Shown piece by piece: positions 17,107 through 25,952 of a stretch of 64,000 nt of DNA. Position 1 is the first letter of the stretch. The number at the start of each line of letters is the position of its first letter. The DNA is from an uncultured Lachnospiraceae bacterium. Its GTDB lineage: Bacteria > Bacillota > Clostridia > Lachnospirales > Lachnospiraceae. The notes beneath the pieces are model-generated. The model saw nothing but the letters and a program-made list of their open reading frames with translations, did no database searches and was not told the DNA's origin. The stretch spans positions 62,001 through 126,000 of the forward strand of contig CAJTKU010000005.1 of assembly GCA_910577015.1 (NCBI GenBank), written 5' to 3'. A program made the translations under genes and the position numbers.

Positions 17107-17126
17107 TTGAAATTCTGACCCACTTT
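17107..17126 (-). promoter_or_regulatory. Repeated element GGGTCAGAATTT, copy upstream of portal
   Basis: One of three copies of a short conserved sequence at module boundaries (others at 735-754 and 19763-19780). Here and at 19763 the spacing from GGGTCA to a downstream TGGG is the same 36 bases, and an A/T-rich ATATT lies between. It may be a binding site for a phage regulator or part of a late promoter; not established. Confidence 0.35.
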
Positions 17127-17150
17127 AAAATCCTGCTGCCGGACGCCGCC

Positions 17151-18815
17151 TTATGCCGCTTCGTTCAGCAGCTTCTTTCCAATCTCGCTATGGTATTTTG
17201 AAACCATTGTCATTGCATCAAATACAGAAACCGCCCCGTCTATCCTTAACCGCTTTTCAATCTTTACGGGCTTCATGCGGCTGTCATTCATATTGATTTC
17301 CACGGCCACGTTCAAAAGGTGGGATGCCAAAAGGGTATTGTCCCCCAGGTTATACTTTCCGTCCTTTAAATCCCCCTCGAATTGGTGTAGGATAGGCGTT
17401 AGGTTGGTGCCCTGGTAAACGTCATCCGTCTGGAACCCGGCCATTTTAAGTTCGTCTATCAAATACCCTGCCATATATCGGTCATAGCCTATTTTCAGAG
17501 GACGGATTTTATAAACCTTTACCAGTTCTATGAACCATTTGTAAACGTCCTTGTAATCCACCTGGTTTTCCCCGGATATTTCCAGGAACCCCCGTTCCCG
17601 GTGCAGATTGTAGGGCACGTTATCTTCATTCACGGCCACTTCATACCGTTTCTTGGGCATATAGAATTTTGTTATGACGTTCCATTTCCCGTTCTTCCAG
17701 ATAACGATTGATGCCGCCGTAAGGTCCGTTGTGCGTGAAAGGTCTATGCCACCCACGCAATAACAACCCCGGAACTGCTCCAAAGTAAGGTGTATGTCCT
17801 CGTTTACGGCTTTCATCACGTCCCAATAGTCAAGCCATGCCACACTGGAATTTTGCTTGATATTACAGTATTTTGTAAGGAACTCCACTTTCTTTGAAAG
17901 GGATGCCCTTGCAATTTCTATCTGCTCAATGTAAAATTCCTCTGTCACGGAAACGCCCAGGTTGGGATTGCTCTTTTTCAGTTCTTCCAGGCTGTCCCAT
18001 TTCTCTATATTGTCAATCATGTAGAGGAAAGGCAGAATCCGGCTTTCCTTGGAATTGCCCTTTAGGAATGACGTTGCACGCCGCATCAGTTCGTCATATA
18101 CCCCGTCATTTATGTACCCTGCCGTTGATATGGACAATATAAGCGGCTGCTTCCTTGCCCCCAGGGCGGAAGTCATTACTTCGTACTGCTTCAATCCCTG
18201 GTCCCCCGGCCAGGCTTCCATTTCATCATTGACAACCATCTGCGGATTGAAACCGTCTGATTTTTTGGAATTAAAGGCAATCTTTTTGATGCTTGTGTTA
18301 AATTCCTTGATGTAAATGTCACTCCGGCGTTTCTTCGTGATGCTTTCCAGTTCGTCATCCGCCTGGACAATCTGGTAAAACGCATCATACACAAGGTCCG
18401 CCTGGTCCAATTTAGGGGCAAGGAAATAAACCTTTGCCCCATACTCCCCATCTATATACGCCATGTATGCCGCTATAGCGGCGGCGAATAATGTTTTCCC
18501 GTTCTTACGGGCAACAACAACGAAAACCTCCCTAAACTGCCTATACCCGGTCTTTTTATCCATGATGCCGAATATGGCACTTACAATGGCTTTCTGCCAC
18601 AATTCTAATTTCAGTAAATCGTTACGGCCCTCGGAATGGTGGCAAAAGTTTTCTATAAAAGTTATGGCCTTGTCTGCCTTTTCTCCGTCAAAATCCCACT
18701 TGCCACTTTTAAGGCCATCCACAAGGATTTTGTAAATGGTCCTTATCCACTCGCCTACGGTTACGGTGCCGTTTTGTATTGCATCCCAATACTGAAAGAT
18801 ATAATTATTTTCCAT
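17151..18815 (-). CDS. terL: Terminase large subunit
   Basis: A 554-residue terminase of the Terminase_1 type. The ATPase has Walker A-like VARKNGKT, Walker B MVVNDEMEAW and a STAG coupling segment. The nuclease domain begins at GGIDLSRTTDLTAA. It drives DNA packaging and cuts the concatemer. It overlaps the small subunit gene by 11 bases. Confidence 0.95.
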   Translation of the reverse strand: MENNYIFQYWDAIQNGTVTVGEWIRTIYKILVDGLKSGKWDFDGEKADKAITFIENFCHHSEGRNDLLKLELWQKAIVSAIFGIMDKKTGYRQFREVFVVVARKNGKTLFAAAIAAYMAYIDGEYGAKVYFLAPKLDQADLVYDAFYQIVQADDELESITKKRRSDIYIKEFNTSIKKIAFNSKKSDGFNPQMVVNDEMEAWPGDQGLKQYEVMTSALGARKQPLILSISTAGYINDGVYDELMRRATSFLKGNSKESRILPFLYMIDNIEKWDSLEELKKSNPNLGVSVTEEFYIEQIEIARASLSKKVEFLTKYCNIKQNSSVAWLDYWDVMKAVNEDIHLTLEQFRGCYCVGGIDLSRTTDLTAASIVIWKNGKWNVITKFYMPKKRYEVAVNEDNVPYNLHRERGFLEISGENQVDYKDVYKWFIELVKVYKIRPLKIGYDRYMAGYLIDELKMAGFQTDDVYQGTNLTPILHQFEGDLKDGKYNLGDNTLLASHLLNVAVEINMNDSRMKPVKIEKRLRIDGAVSVFDAMTMVSKYHSEIGKKLLNEAA

Positions 18816-19272
18816 TCCTCAACGCCGCCAATCTGCTTATGTTCTTTTTCTCCTTTGGCGGCAGATATTCAATAAGCGTGTGGATTATGGCCGTATACTG
18901 GCGTGAATACTTTTCATAAATTGTGGCAGACGGGTGGGCCTTTACAAACTTCTGGGAAGCGTTCACGGTTTCCGTTGTAAGCCCCTCTTTTTTCAGTTCT
19001 TCCTTGGCCTGGAAGCACGCCACTTTCAGAAATGCCGCTTCCTCTATCAGCGAATTTACCAGGTTTTTCTTGTCCTCATCATCTATCCCGTCAAACATTG
19101 GCTTTAAAAAATCTATCTCTTTTTTTATCCGGGCCGGTGTGATTTTGTTTACTCTTCTCTTAGGTTTCGTGTCGGATTTCTCTTTATTTTCATCCAGTTT
19201 TTCCGCCTTTTTTGGCGTGTCGGTTTTCTTCGACTTACTTAAAGAAGATTTTTTCTTTTCCTCCATGTTCAT
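18805..19272 (-). CDS. terS: Terminase small subunit, P27-like
   Basis: A 155-residue protein with a highly charged Lys-rich N-terminus (1-45) and a helical core including LIEEAAFLKVACFQAKEEL, then NASQKFVKAHPSATIYEKY, which matches P27-type small terminases that recognise the packaging site. Position upstream of TerL supports this. Confidence 0.8.
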   Translation of the reverse strand: MNMEEKKKSSLSKSKKTDTPKKAEKLDENKEKSDTKPKRRVNKITPARIKKEIDFLKPMFDGIDDEDKKNLVNSLIEEAAFLKVACFQAKEELKKEGLTTETVNASQKFVKAHPSATIYEKYSRQYTAIIHTLIEYLPPKEKKNISRLAALRNGK

Positions 19273-19679
19273 CCCCCCTCATATGCGTGCGACCCTGCGG
19301 AGTTTTTTTGAGGTATCTCCCTCGGTTCTTCCGTCCCCTCCAAAATTCTGCCCACCGGGGGGCGTACCCTCTCCTTTTCTCCTGGCGGCGGCAGCAGGTT
19401 CCCGTTTCCGTCAAATCGGTAACGTGCGGCGTGCTTCGCCTTATGCTCTTTGTTGTGGCAATCCTCACAAACCAATTCCAGATTGTCCAGGGCAAGCGTT
19501 ACCCTGGCATCATGGATATTGCCAGGCGTTATATACTTCTTGTGGTGGACAATCACACCGGGAACGAAACGCCCGGCGGCTCTGCACCGCTCGCACAATC
19601 CGTTTGCACGCTTGATTGCTGTCTGCCTTGCTTTCTTCCAGGCATCCGACTGATAGAAACTCTTTGCATATTCTTTCAA
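19269..19679 (-). CDS. HNH endonuclease
   Basis: A 136-residue HNH nuclease with two Cys pairs (LCERC and VCEDC), VHHKKYI and DNLELVCEDCHNKEH. HNH proteins next to terminases are common in HK97-type phages and cooperate in DNA packaging. The start is a TTG after GGATGG. It overlaps TerS by 4 bases. The C-terminal 35 residues are proline-rich and probably flexible. Confidence 0.9.
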   Translation of the reverse strand: MKEYAKSFYQSDAWKKARQTAIKRANGLCERCRAAGRFVPGVIVHHKKYITPGNIHDARVTLALDNLELVCEDCHNKEHKAKHAARYRFDGNGNLLPPPGEKERVRPPVGRILEGTEEPREIPQKNSAGSHAYEGG

Positions 19680-19762
19680 CTGCTGCCACCATCCTTTCTC
19701 TGTACATGATTAAGGGCCTACAGATATTCCCATCCATAAGCCCATGTTAATATAAATCATCC

Positions 19763-19780
19763 CTATATTCTGACCCGTTT
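19763..19780 (-). promoter_or_regulatory. Repeated element GGGTCAGAATAT, copy upstream of HNH/terminase module
   Basis: Third copy of the conserved element, lying in the 125-bp gap upstream of the HNH gene. A Chi-like GGCAGCAGG lies close by at 19789-19797. The gap carries no other gene. Confidence 0.3.
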
Positions 19781-19804
19781 ACTGTATGCCCTGCTGCCGC
19801 CTGG

Positions 19805-20032
19805 CTACTTTGTGACAACCGGGACAAACTGAAAGGTCCATGCTTCATCCCGGATAGATACAATGTTCCCATCCTCATTGATTGCCAGGACTTCAAGCCA
19901 TATAGGCTTTTCTACAATCTCACGGTTGCTTGCATCCATTCCATCACGCATCTTTATGGCTTTCAGTGCAAGCGCATTTAAGACAATCCCTCCGTGTATC
20001 ACCTTGAATCCGTTTAAACTAATTCCGTTCAT
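19805..20032 (-). CDS. Phage protein of unknown function
   Basis: A 75-residue protein opening MNGISLNGFKVIHGGIVLN, all-beta in appearance. The start at 20032 is preceded by GGAAG; the gene overlaps the upstream one by 14 bases. Last gene before the gap upstream of the packaging module. Not recognised. Confidence 0.55.
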   Translation of the reverse strand: MNGISLNGFKVIHGGIVLNALALKAIKMRDGMDASNREIVEKPIWLEVLAINEDGNIVSIRDEAWTFQFVPVVTK

Positions 20033-20372
20033 TTCTATCTTCCATTCCTTTCCCACCCGGCAACATATCCATTGCCTGGGCAATCCGTGTTATAAATTCC
20101 GTCCGATACTCATAGAACTGGCGGCGGCCACACAAGGCATCCGCTATGTATTCATAGGGCGTATTATATACAATGCTCTCATAAATCCTTTTCTGCATCT
20201 GCCGCCTGGCCTGGATGCTCTCAATATTCTGGCAAGAAGAACACAAGGCATCTTCCACAACGGCGGCGGCCATAATGTCAAAGGCACTGGCCTTTCCGGC
20301 TTTTATTCTCTTTTTCCGCTTTTCGTTGCCTTGTATGATACTTCTGGCTACTGCCTTAATATCGGCATCCAT
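20019..20372 (-). CDS. Possible phage late-gene regulator (ArpU/sigma-like), uncertain
   Basis: A 117-residue helical protein. The C-terminal part, with NTPYEYIADALCGRRQFYEY followed by a helix, resembles the final helix-turn-helix region of small phage transcription regulators that sit just before packaging genes. The start at 20372 follows GAGG. Role inferred from place and loose similarity only. Confidence 0.4.
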   Translation of the reverse strand: MDADIKAVARSIIQGNEKRKKRIKAGKASAFDIMAAAVVEDALCSSCQNIESIQARRQMQKRIYESIVYNTPYEYIADALCGRRQFYEYRTEFITRIAQAMDMLPGGKGMEDRNERN

Positions 20373-20394
20373 CCTTTCCAACCTCTGCCCCCCC

Positions 20395-20868
20395 CTATTC
20401 CTCATAGGTCTTTTTCTGCACTTCGGAACGCTCCACCTTTATGCTTTCCTTTGCCATCTTGGAAACCCTTGCCTTTATGCCCTGCCCTACGTCAATCGTG
20501 ATGCCTTTCATGGCCTTTTCCTCTATGGCATCCACGGCCCGGAACATGATATTTACAACGCTCTGGTCAATGGGCTTTTCCGCCGTGCTGCTGAATAGTT
20601 CTTCAATACGGTTCTTTGCTTTCTGCACCCGTTCCTTACTTTCTGCATACTTTTTGGCTTCCTCACACTGGCACCTACACGTCACGGCTTCGTTTACTTC
20701 ATCCCGGCCCCATCCCATCATTGTATGGACAACGCCGCCCTGGCCGCAAAAGCGGCAATATCCCGTCTGGCTCTCCACGCCCTCCGGCATTTCCCGGCCC
20801 TCTTCCTGCTCCATTTCCCTTAAATCCTCTTCTGGTATCGCATGGCCGCCGTCTGTCTTTTTTCTCAT
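20395..20868 (-). CDS. Phage zinc-ribbon-like protein
   Basis: A 157-residue protein with a CRFCGQGG pair and a later TCRCQCEEAKKY cluster, suggesting a bound metal, followed by a long helical region and an ISKMAKES-like basic end. It overlaps the nuclease gene by 4 bases. Function unknown. Confidence 0.6.
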   Translation of the reverse strand: MRKKTDGGHAIPEEDLREMEQEEGREMPEGVESQTGYCRFCGQGGVVHTMMGWGRDEVNEAVTCRCQCEEAKKYAESKERVQKAKNRIEELFSSTAEKPIDQSVVNIMFRAVDAIEEKAMKGITIDVGQGIKARVSKMAKESIKVERSEVQKKTYEE

Positions 20869-21611
20869 GCCTTATCCTCCCCTTTCTTTGCCTGGTTATA
20901 GGCATCCATGGCAACGGTAAGCACCGCCGCCGACTGCTCCACGCTCAACTGTGTACCCGTCACCAGAAATGCCAGGTTCTTGTTTATGGTTTCCAACGTA
21001 TCTTCCAACGTCATGTTCTTTAGCGGCTTCCCGGCGGAAAGGTCTGCAATGGTCTTTATTATCGGCACCTTGAAATATTCGTCTACTGCTGCCATGTTGG
21101 CGTTTATGGTGCTTTCTGCCCGTGTCGGCGTGTGCCTTTCACACTTGCGGCAATGCTCCCGGCAGAACATACGCCCCATTGGAACGCCGTCACACTTCCC
21201 GTCAATCCACGGGGCGTTTAGGCACTTTGCAAGCGGCATCTTCCCAGGTTCCTGCAAATAGTCCAGGATTTCCGCCTTTGCTTCCTCCGCCCCATGGCAT
21301 ACCGCTGTCTTATAGCCCTGCTGCCGCAACCCTGCCATAAATGCTTCCTGCTCCGGCGTTGCTTTGTTCCGGCCATACTTCATTTCCAGATAAAGGCCGT
21401 GGAAATTATGGCTTGCCACGGGCAGACACACATCCGGCACGCCGCTTTTCAGCCCCATGGCCTTTAATACCGCCCCGTTTGTCCTCTTCCCCTCGTTTGG
21501 GACGTGGTACATAAGGGAAAGGCACGGCAAGACGTGTGTATTGTTCCCGGCCCACACGAAAAGGGCCATCTGCTCCGTGGTTTCCCCTTTCTTCATGTTC
21601 TGCATCCTCAT
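20865..21611 (-). CDS. VRR-NUC domain nuclease
   Basis: A 248-residue protein whose N-terminal 110 residues form a VRR-NUC domain: LKSGVPDVCLPV, LYLEMKYGRNKATPEQ and a final GYKTAVCHGAEEA. This gives the PD-(D/E)XK-type catalytic residues D, E and K. Residues 130-160 contain five cysteines, possibly a metal site. Such enzymes act on branched DNA in phage replication. It is followed by other early genes in the same direction. Confidence 0.85.
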   Translation of the reverse strand: MRMQNMKKGETTEQMALFVWAGNNTHVLPCLSLMYHVPNEGKRTNGAVLKAMGLKSGVPDVCLPVASHNFHGLYLEMKYGRNKATPEQEAFMAGLRQQGYKTAVCHGAEEAKAEILDYLQEPGKMPLAKCLNAPWIDGKCDGVPMGRMFCREHCRKCERHTPTRAESTINANMAAVDEYFKVPIIKTIADLSAGKPLKNMTLEDTLETINKNLAFLVTGTQLSVEQSAAVLTVAMDAYNQAKKGEDKA

Positions 21612-21623
21612 TTTCCAAACCTC

Positions 21624-22544
21624 CTATTCTTCCTCAATGGCATATTCCCGTTTACGCCGCTTTAGGTCCTCCAACATCCTTTCCAGGATGCCCGTTTCCT
21701 CTTCATTCAGCCAGGTATAATATTTTTCAATCATCTTTACGGCATGAAGTTTCCGGGCGTTTTCCTTTTCCTCTTTGGTTGTGTCGGTATCTGACACATT
21801 GGCTTCCCTGGTTTCCTCTTCCTTGGTCTTGCGGTGTTTTTTCTCTTCGGCCATGGCCTTTATTTCCTCCGCCCCCATGCCGCCTTTGTCCTCGGAAGCC
21901 TTTGCAATCTCTTTTTGGGTTCCCTCGTCTGCCCTGGATGCTTCCATGGCTGCCGTGATGCCCATATTGCCTTTCTGGAACTGTTCTTTCACTTCCGGCG
22001 TGGCGTTCTGGTCTATGGTGTTAAGGGTCCTTATCTTTGGCACGCTCTCCCCCATCACCGCCGCCACATAATCCCGGACCCTCTCCCCTGCTTCCAGGAC
22101 AAGCAAGCCTTCTTTCCGTGCCTGGGTCAATACCTCTTTCCAGTCCGCTGCCTGGGTCATAAGGTCATAATCCGACATTTTGCGGTTGAACGTGTTGCCG
22201 ATTAAAAGCGCAATCCGAAATTCTATTTCCGTCATATCCTTGTAGCGGCAAGGGACGGTTTCAAACTCTTCTTTCCCCTCTGCCACAAGGATTTTTATAC
22301 CTCCCAGGCGGCGGTGGCCGGAAACAAGCCAGTATTCCCCATTTACACGCCCCAATACAAGGGGCTGCTGCAACCCGTCCATTTCAATTCCCGTGGCTAT
22401 TTCCTGCAATTCGTCCATGCTGTATTTATTATGCTCCGTCACAACAATGTCCCGGTAGTCCAGGTTGATTTCCCGGTAATCCTTGTTTTCCCCTACTTCC
22501 GCCCTGGTTGCGGCGTTCACGACATCCAGAATATTAAATCCCAT
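21624..22544 (-). CDS. parB: ParB-like partition protein
   Basis: A 306-residue protein with the ParB/Srx N-terminal domain (VTEHNKYSMDELQEIATGIE, then WLVSGHRRLGGIKIL), a KorB/HTH-like middle and a charged C-terminal coil. It lies 3 bases downstream of ParA. Known role: binds centromere-like sites and works with ParA. No clear parS cluster was found by eye nearby. Confidence 0.88.
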   Translation of the reverse strand: MGFNILDVVNAATRAEVGENKDYREINLDYRDIVVTEHNKYSMDELQEIATGIEMDGLQQPLVLGRVNGEYWLVSGHRRLGGIKILVAEGKEEFETVPCRYKDMTEIEFRIALLIGNTFNRKMSDYDLMTQAADWKEVLTQARKEGLLVLEAGERVRDYVAAVMGESVPKIRTLNTIDQNATPEVKEQFQKGNMGITAAMEASRADEGTQKEIAKASEDKGGMGAEEIKAMAEEKKHRKTKEEETREANVSDTDTTKEEKENARKLHAVKMIEKYYTWLNEEETGILERMLEDLKRRKREYAIEEE

Positions 22545-22547
22545 CCC

Positions 22548-23366
22548 TTAACCCCTTTCCCCTGCTGCCAGGTTCCCAAATTTCTGCACATACTCCGCCA
22601 CAAAGGCTTTATAATCCTGGGCGGCTCCGCTGCGTACACTGTAGCGTGTCGGTGTCTGGTGGTAGAACGTGGCATCCTTGGCCTTTGTGGAATGTCTGAT
22701 TTTCTGTGAGAAAACAGGGCATCCGCTCTTTGCCCTCAACCAACTTTCCGCCGCTTCGCTTGTGTCCGACTTCTCATAGTCCGTAATAAGCACCCCGGCA
22801 ATCCTAGCCTTTCGGTTCAACGCCTTAACCTGGTTTATCTGCTCCACCAGTTCTTCCAGGCCGTCCAACGAATAGGCATCCAGGCACACGGGAATGATGA
22901 TTTCATGGGTTGCCACCATGGCGTTTATGACGTTCATTCCCAGGTCCGGCGGATTGTCTATGATGCAATAGTCATATTCCCCGGCAACTTCCCCCAGGGC
23001 GGTTTTATAACGGTCATGCTGTGCATGGTCCTGGTCTGCTTTTACGGCAAGTTCCGCCAACTCCATGAAATAGTTGCAAGGTATTACATCCAGTTTTTCA
23101 TCCTCCGCAATCCCGGAAACCCTCCGAATACTGTTTTCCCCCATGTGGCCGGTCCGCATAATCCGGCACGCTTCCGCCTCCTGGTCCCGGTTGTATACCT
23201 CAAACATACGGGAAGCGTTCCCCTGCTTGTCATTGTCAAACAACAATACCCTGCTGCCAGGCCGCTTTCTTTTCTTGTCCCCCTCTGCCAACAGTTCCGC
23301 CATGGAAACGGCTGTGGTGGTCTTGGCACACCCACCTTTTAAATTGATTACTGAAACAATCTTCAT
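22548..23366 (-). CDS. parA: ParA-family partition ATPase
   Basis: A 272-residue ATPase with the deviant Walker A KGGCAKTTT (residues 10-18), Walker A' LFDNDKQGNASR and Walker B YDYCIIDNPPDLG. It would segregate replicons with the neighbouring ParB. It overlaps the Rep gene by 4 bases, so replication and partition are coexpressed. Confidence 0.92.
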   Translation of the reverse strand: MKIVSVINLKGGCAKTTTAVSMAELLAEGDKKRKRPGSRVLLFDNDKQGNASRMFEVYNRDQEAEACRIMRTGHMGENSIRRVSGIAEDEKLDVIPCNYFMELAELAVKADQDHAQHDRYKTALGEVAGEYDYCIIDNPPDLGMNVINAMVATHEIIIPVCLDAYSLDGLEELVEQINQVKALNRKARIAGVLITDYEKSDTSEAAESWLRAKSGCPVFSQKIRHSTKAKDATFYHQTPTRYSVRSGAAQDYKAFVAEYVQKFGNLAAGERG

Positions 23367-24256
23367 TTCTTGTTAGGCTCCTTTCGCTTAATCTTCACCA
23401 TACGGGCGTATATGTAGAACGCCGCATTGATTCCGTTGTACTTAACCTCTGCATCCAGAAATTCAAATCCAGGGTATGCTTTTTCCATCTGGCTTTTCAG
23501 TTCTTCATGGTCCCTTGCCATCCGCTCCACATTGCCCTTTTTAAACTTTGAATAGCTTCTTGTCGGCTTGTCCGGCTTTTTAAGGTTCTTTGACGGGCAC
23601 CATCTTTTTGTCCCGTGTGGGTTCTGTGATATGTATGTGGCAAGCCCGGTTATAAGGAAATCATCATCCGGCTTTATCCTCCTGGTGTTCGGTCTGTCAC
23701 ATTTCCCCCATAGTTCTTCCAGTTCGTCCCGGTCCATCCCGTCCCCGGATAACAGAATATGGAAGTGTGGGCGTTTGTACCCGTCAAAGGCAAGGATATA
23801 AATATATTTTGCATTGTCCAACCCGTCTTTTTTCCGGCGGCGGTTTATCCGCTTTATGAAATTGGTTATATCTTTCCTGGCCCTCTCTTCATCACCAGGC
23901 AGACAATCATCATTCCATCCAAATGTGGCCCAAATATCACCCTTGCCGAAATTGATATTTGCCAGGCGTATTAGATAACGTCTTGCGTTCTTATCGTTTA
24001 GGTTCCGCTGTGACGGCCTGGTTTCCCTCTTCTTTGCCGTTACTGGCATATCCTTTTTATCCTTAAAGGCCGGGTATACCTGGCTTTCCAGTAATACCGT
24101 TCCGTTCTGGATGTTCTCCGCCTTGGTGGTGGTAGTCCGATAAAGGCACCCCACCTTTCCATCCTTTAACAGCTTTTCCAACTCCCACTCTTCCAGGGTG
24201 TCACACTGCTTTTGGTATGCTTCCTCATAATCGTAATCATCATGCAGTTTTTTCAT
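23363..24256 (-). CDS. HUH-type replication initiator (rolling-circle-like Rep)
   Basis: A 297-residue protein. It has the metal-binding HUH motif RPHFHILLSG (His164 and His166) and a candidate catalytic tyrosine in TGLATYISQ (about Tyr208). Such proteins nick one strand at an origin to start rolling-circle replication. I start at the ATG at 24256, behind AAAGGTGG; a GTG is 9 bases upstream. The 185-bp gap just upstream is purine-rich on this strand and could include the origin. Confidence 0.75.
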   Translation of the reverse strand: MKKLHDDYDYEEAYQKQCDTLEEWELEKLLKDGKVGCLYRTTTTKAENIQNGTVLLESQVYPAFKDKKDMPVTAKKRETRPSQRNLNDKNARRYLIRLANINFGKGDIWATFGWNDDCLPGDEERARKDITNFIKRINRRRKKDGLDNAKYIYILAFDGYKRPHFHILLSGDGMDRDELEELWGKCDRPNTRRIKPDDDFLITGLATYISQNPHGTKRWCPSKNLKKPDKPTRSYSKFKKGNVERMARDHEELKSQMEKAYPGFEFLDAEVKYNGINAAFYIYARMVKIKRKEPNKK

Positions 24257-24451
24257 GTTCCCCACCTTTATATGTCAAGCCCCTACCCTCTTTCCTGCTC
24301 CTGGGCATCACTTCCCTTTTCCTCCCCTCCCTCCCCTCTTCTTATCACCATCAACCACCTATGCCTTTATATCTTTCTATAAATCCCCAGGGTGTCCGAT
24401 ATGCTAATACCCATTACAAGGACGGGCAAGGGGCACCGCCCATTTTAAAAA

Positions 24452-24565
24452 TCAGTCCAGAAATCCATCAAACGCTTTCTTTATCAGTGCAAAACCGAAC
24501 AAGGCCAGGCCGGATATAATCAGCATTGCCGCCGCTACTGCCGCCATAATTATGTAAATCTCCAT
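24452..24565 (-). CDS. 37-residue phage membrane peptide
   Basis: A single transmembrane segment (MAAVAAAMLIISGLALFGFA) with a short basic tail. The start at 24565 follows AAAGGCGG; a longer frame to 24649 lacks a site. Small single-span proteins of this kind are common in phage early regions. Function unknown. Confidence 0.45.
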   Translation of the reverse strand: MEIYIIMAAVAAAMLIISGLALFGFALIKKAFDGFLD

Positions 24566-24647
24566 GTTTTCCGCCTTTCTTTCTATATATGGAAGAAAAC
24601 CCTTTCTTTCCTCCATATCTTGTGCTATACTGTCCTTGTTAAGTTCC

Positions 24648-24688
24648 AACCCGGTTGCTTTTGGTGTTCCCCACCTTGCAACCGGGTT
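24648..24688. terminator. Perfect 11-bp hairpin between early genes
   Basis: Arms 24648-24658 and 24678-24688 pair perfectly around a 19-base loop. A T-rich run follows on the plus strand only weakly (TTTCGTTTTC). It lies just after the gene ending at 24702, so it may end or attenuate transcription, or protect the mRNA. Confidence 0.45.
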
Positions 24689-24701
24689 TCGTTTTCCCCG
24701 T

Positions 24702-25004
24702 TCATGCTTCCGGCAACTCTCCGAACATACTTTCGTATGTTTCCGTTGCGTAACGCATCAAAAGGGCTTTTGCTTCCTCTTCCTCTATCGCTTCACCATA
24801 CGTCCTTCGGAAATCTTCCTCATGGGTCAACAGCCAGTTCCCTTTTTCAGATTTCCATAACTCGCAATCATACGTTTTTCCTACTTCTTGCCCCTGGAAT
24901 ACCGCACGCATTAAAGGGCTGTCATTTTTATACCATTTCCTTACTGCTGCCACCCGTTCCATCTTGTCCGTGTCATACTTCATTCCGCCAATCACAAACC
25001 GCAT
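24702..25004 (-). CDS. Phage protein of unknown function
   Basis: A 100-residue protein, MRFVIGGMKYDTDKMERV, with a Trp/Asp-rich middle and an acidic helical end. Overlaps the upstream gene by 13 bases. Conserved-looking early phage gene without a recognised family. Confidence 0.6.
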   Translation of the reverse strand: MRFVIGGMKYDTDKMERVAAVRKWYKNDSPLMRAVFQGQEVGKTYDCELWKSEKGNWLLTHEEDFRRTYGEAIEEEEAKALLMRYATETYESMFGELPEA

Positions 25005-25330
25005 CCGGCACCCCAGGATTCCAAACCACGGATGGTTTCATATTTTGTATACAGAATATTTATAAGGTCCTGCTTGTGCCCCGGCGTGATGCACCCGGCG
25101 GCTTCCTTTTCATAGATTCTTCCGGCCACATACCCGGCCCGGAAATCCAGTTCCGCCAGGCTCTTGTAATTTTCCAGTTCCCGGTCAATGACCGCCATCA
25201 TTGCCTTTACTTCCCTAACCTCTGCCAGTTCCGGGCGGATGCCCCGGTGGTTCCTGCTTCCAGTGAAGAGGAACGGCACCGCCTTTTCCCGTTCCACGGC
25301 TCCCAATATTACCGCAAGTGCGTTTCCCAT
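24992..25330 (-). CDS. Phage protein of unknown function
   Basis: A 112-residue protein with a helical middle (REVKAMMAVIDRELENYKSL). No motif recognised. Lies in the run of small early genes. Confidence 0.55.
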   Translation of the reverse strand: MGNALAVILGAVEREKAVPFLFTGSRNHRGIRPELAEVREVKAMMAVIDRELENYKSLAELDFRAGYVAGRIYEKEAAGCITPGHKQDLINILYTKYETIRGLESWGAGCGL

Positions 25331-25354
25331 GTTAAGTTCCTCGCTTTCTGATTC

Positions 25355-25570
25355 CTATTTGCCAATATCGTGATATTTCCGGCGGAATTTCTTATATGGC
25401 GTTCCCTCTTTCCGGCTACGGCAATAGCCATTCCATTTGTAGCAATCCCTGCATCCCGTCCGGCAATAGTTCAGATATTCCTTTTCAAAACGGCGTTGCC
25501 AGTTATGCAAGCGGTCCAATGGTTCTTCCAGGAAAATTCCATACAGCGCACCAATCACACGTTTAATCAT
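25355..25570 (-). CDS. Small cysteine-rich phage protein
   Basis: A 71-residue basic protein with four cysteines (YCRTGCRDCYKWNGYC), a possible zinc site, and a Lys/Arg end. Could bind nucleic acid. Family not recognised. Confidence 0.5.
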   Translation of the reverse strand: MIKRVIGALYGIFLEEPLDRLHNWQRRFEKEYLNYCRTGCRDCYKWNGYCRSRKEGTPYKKFRRKYHDIGK

Positions 25571-25586
25571 CCCGTCCCATTCCTCC

Positions 25587-25952
25587 CTACTGCTGCAACT
25601 TATATTCTTCCACTATGTCCACAACCCGGTCCATGATGCTTTCCAGGGCTTCAATAGGCATTGCCTTATCGTCTATGTAGAAATCCGCATAAACTTTTCT
25701 CGTGTCATTCCCCCATCTGTCCATCTGCTCCGGCAATGGCTCATTCACTGCATCAAAGATAATGCCCTGCTCTGTACACCATTCCACGGCATCTTTCAAA
25801 TCCTTTCCGGCTCTGCTTGTCCAGAGGATGATTTTATGGCCGTTGGCTTTCAGCATCTTCACCGCCGCCACAACCTTTGCCTTTGGTCCCACGATTTCCG
25901 GGAACCTGGTAACGGCCAGTGTATTGTCAAAATCAACTGCATAAATCGCCAT
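25587..25952 (-). CDS. HAD-superfamily phosphatase-like protein
   Basis: A 121-residue HAD fold: motif I DFDNTL with both aspartates, motif II LWTSR, and a C-terminal FYIDDKAM with the acidic pair. Small phage HAD enzymes act as nucleotide or polynucleotide 5'/3' phosphatases; the substrate here is not evident. The start is placed at 25952 (MAIYAVDFDNT). Confidence 0.82.
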   Translation of the reverse strand: MAIYAVDFDNTLAVTRFPEIVGPKAKVVAAVKMLKANGHKIILWTSRAGKDLKDAVEWCTEQGIIFDAVNEPLPEQMDRWGNDTRKVYADFYIDDKAMPIEALESIMDRVVDIVEEYKLQQ

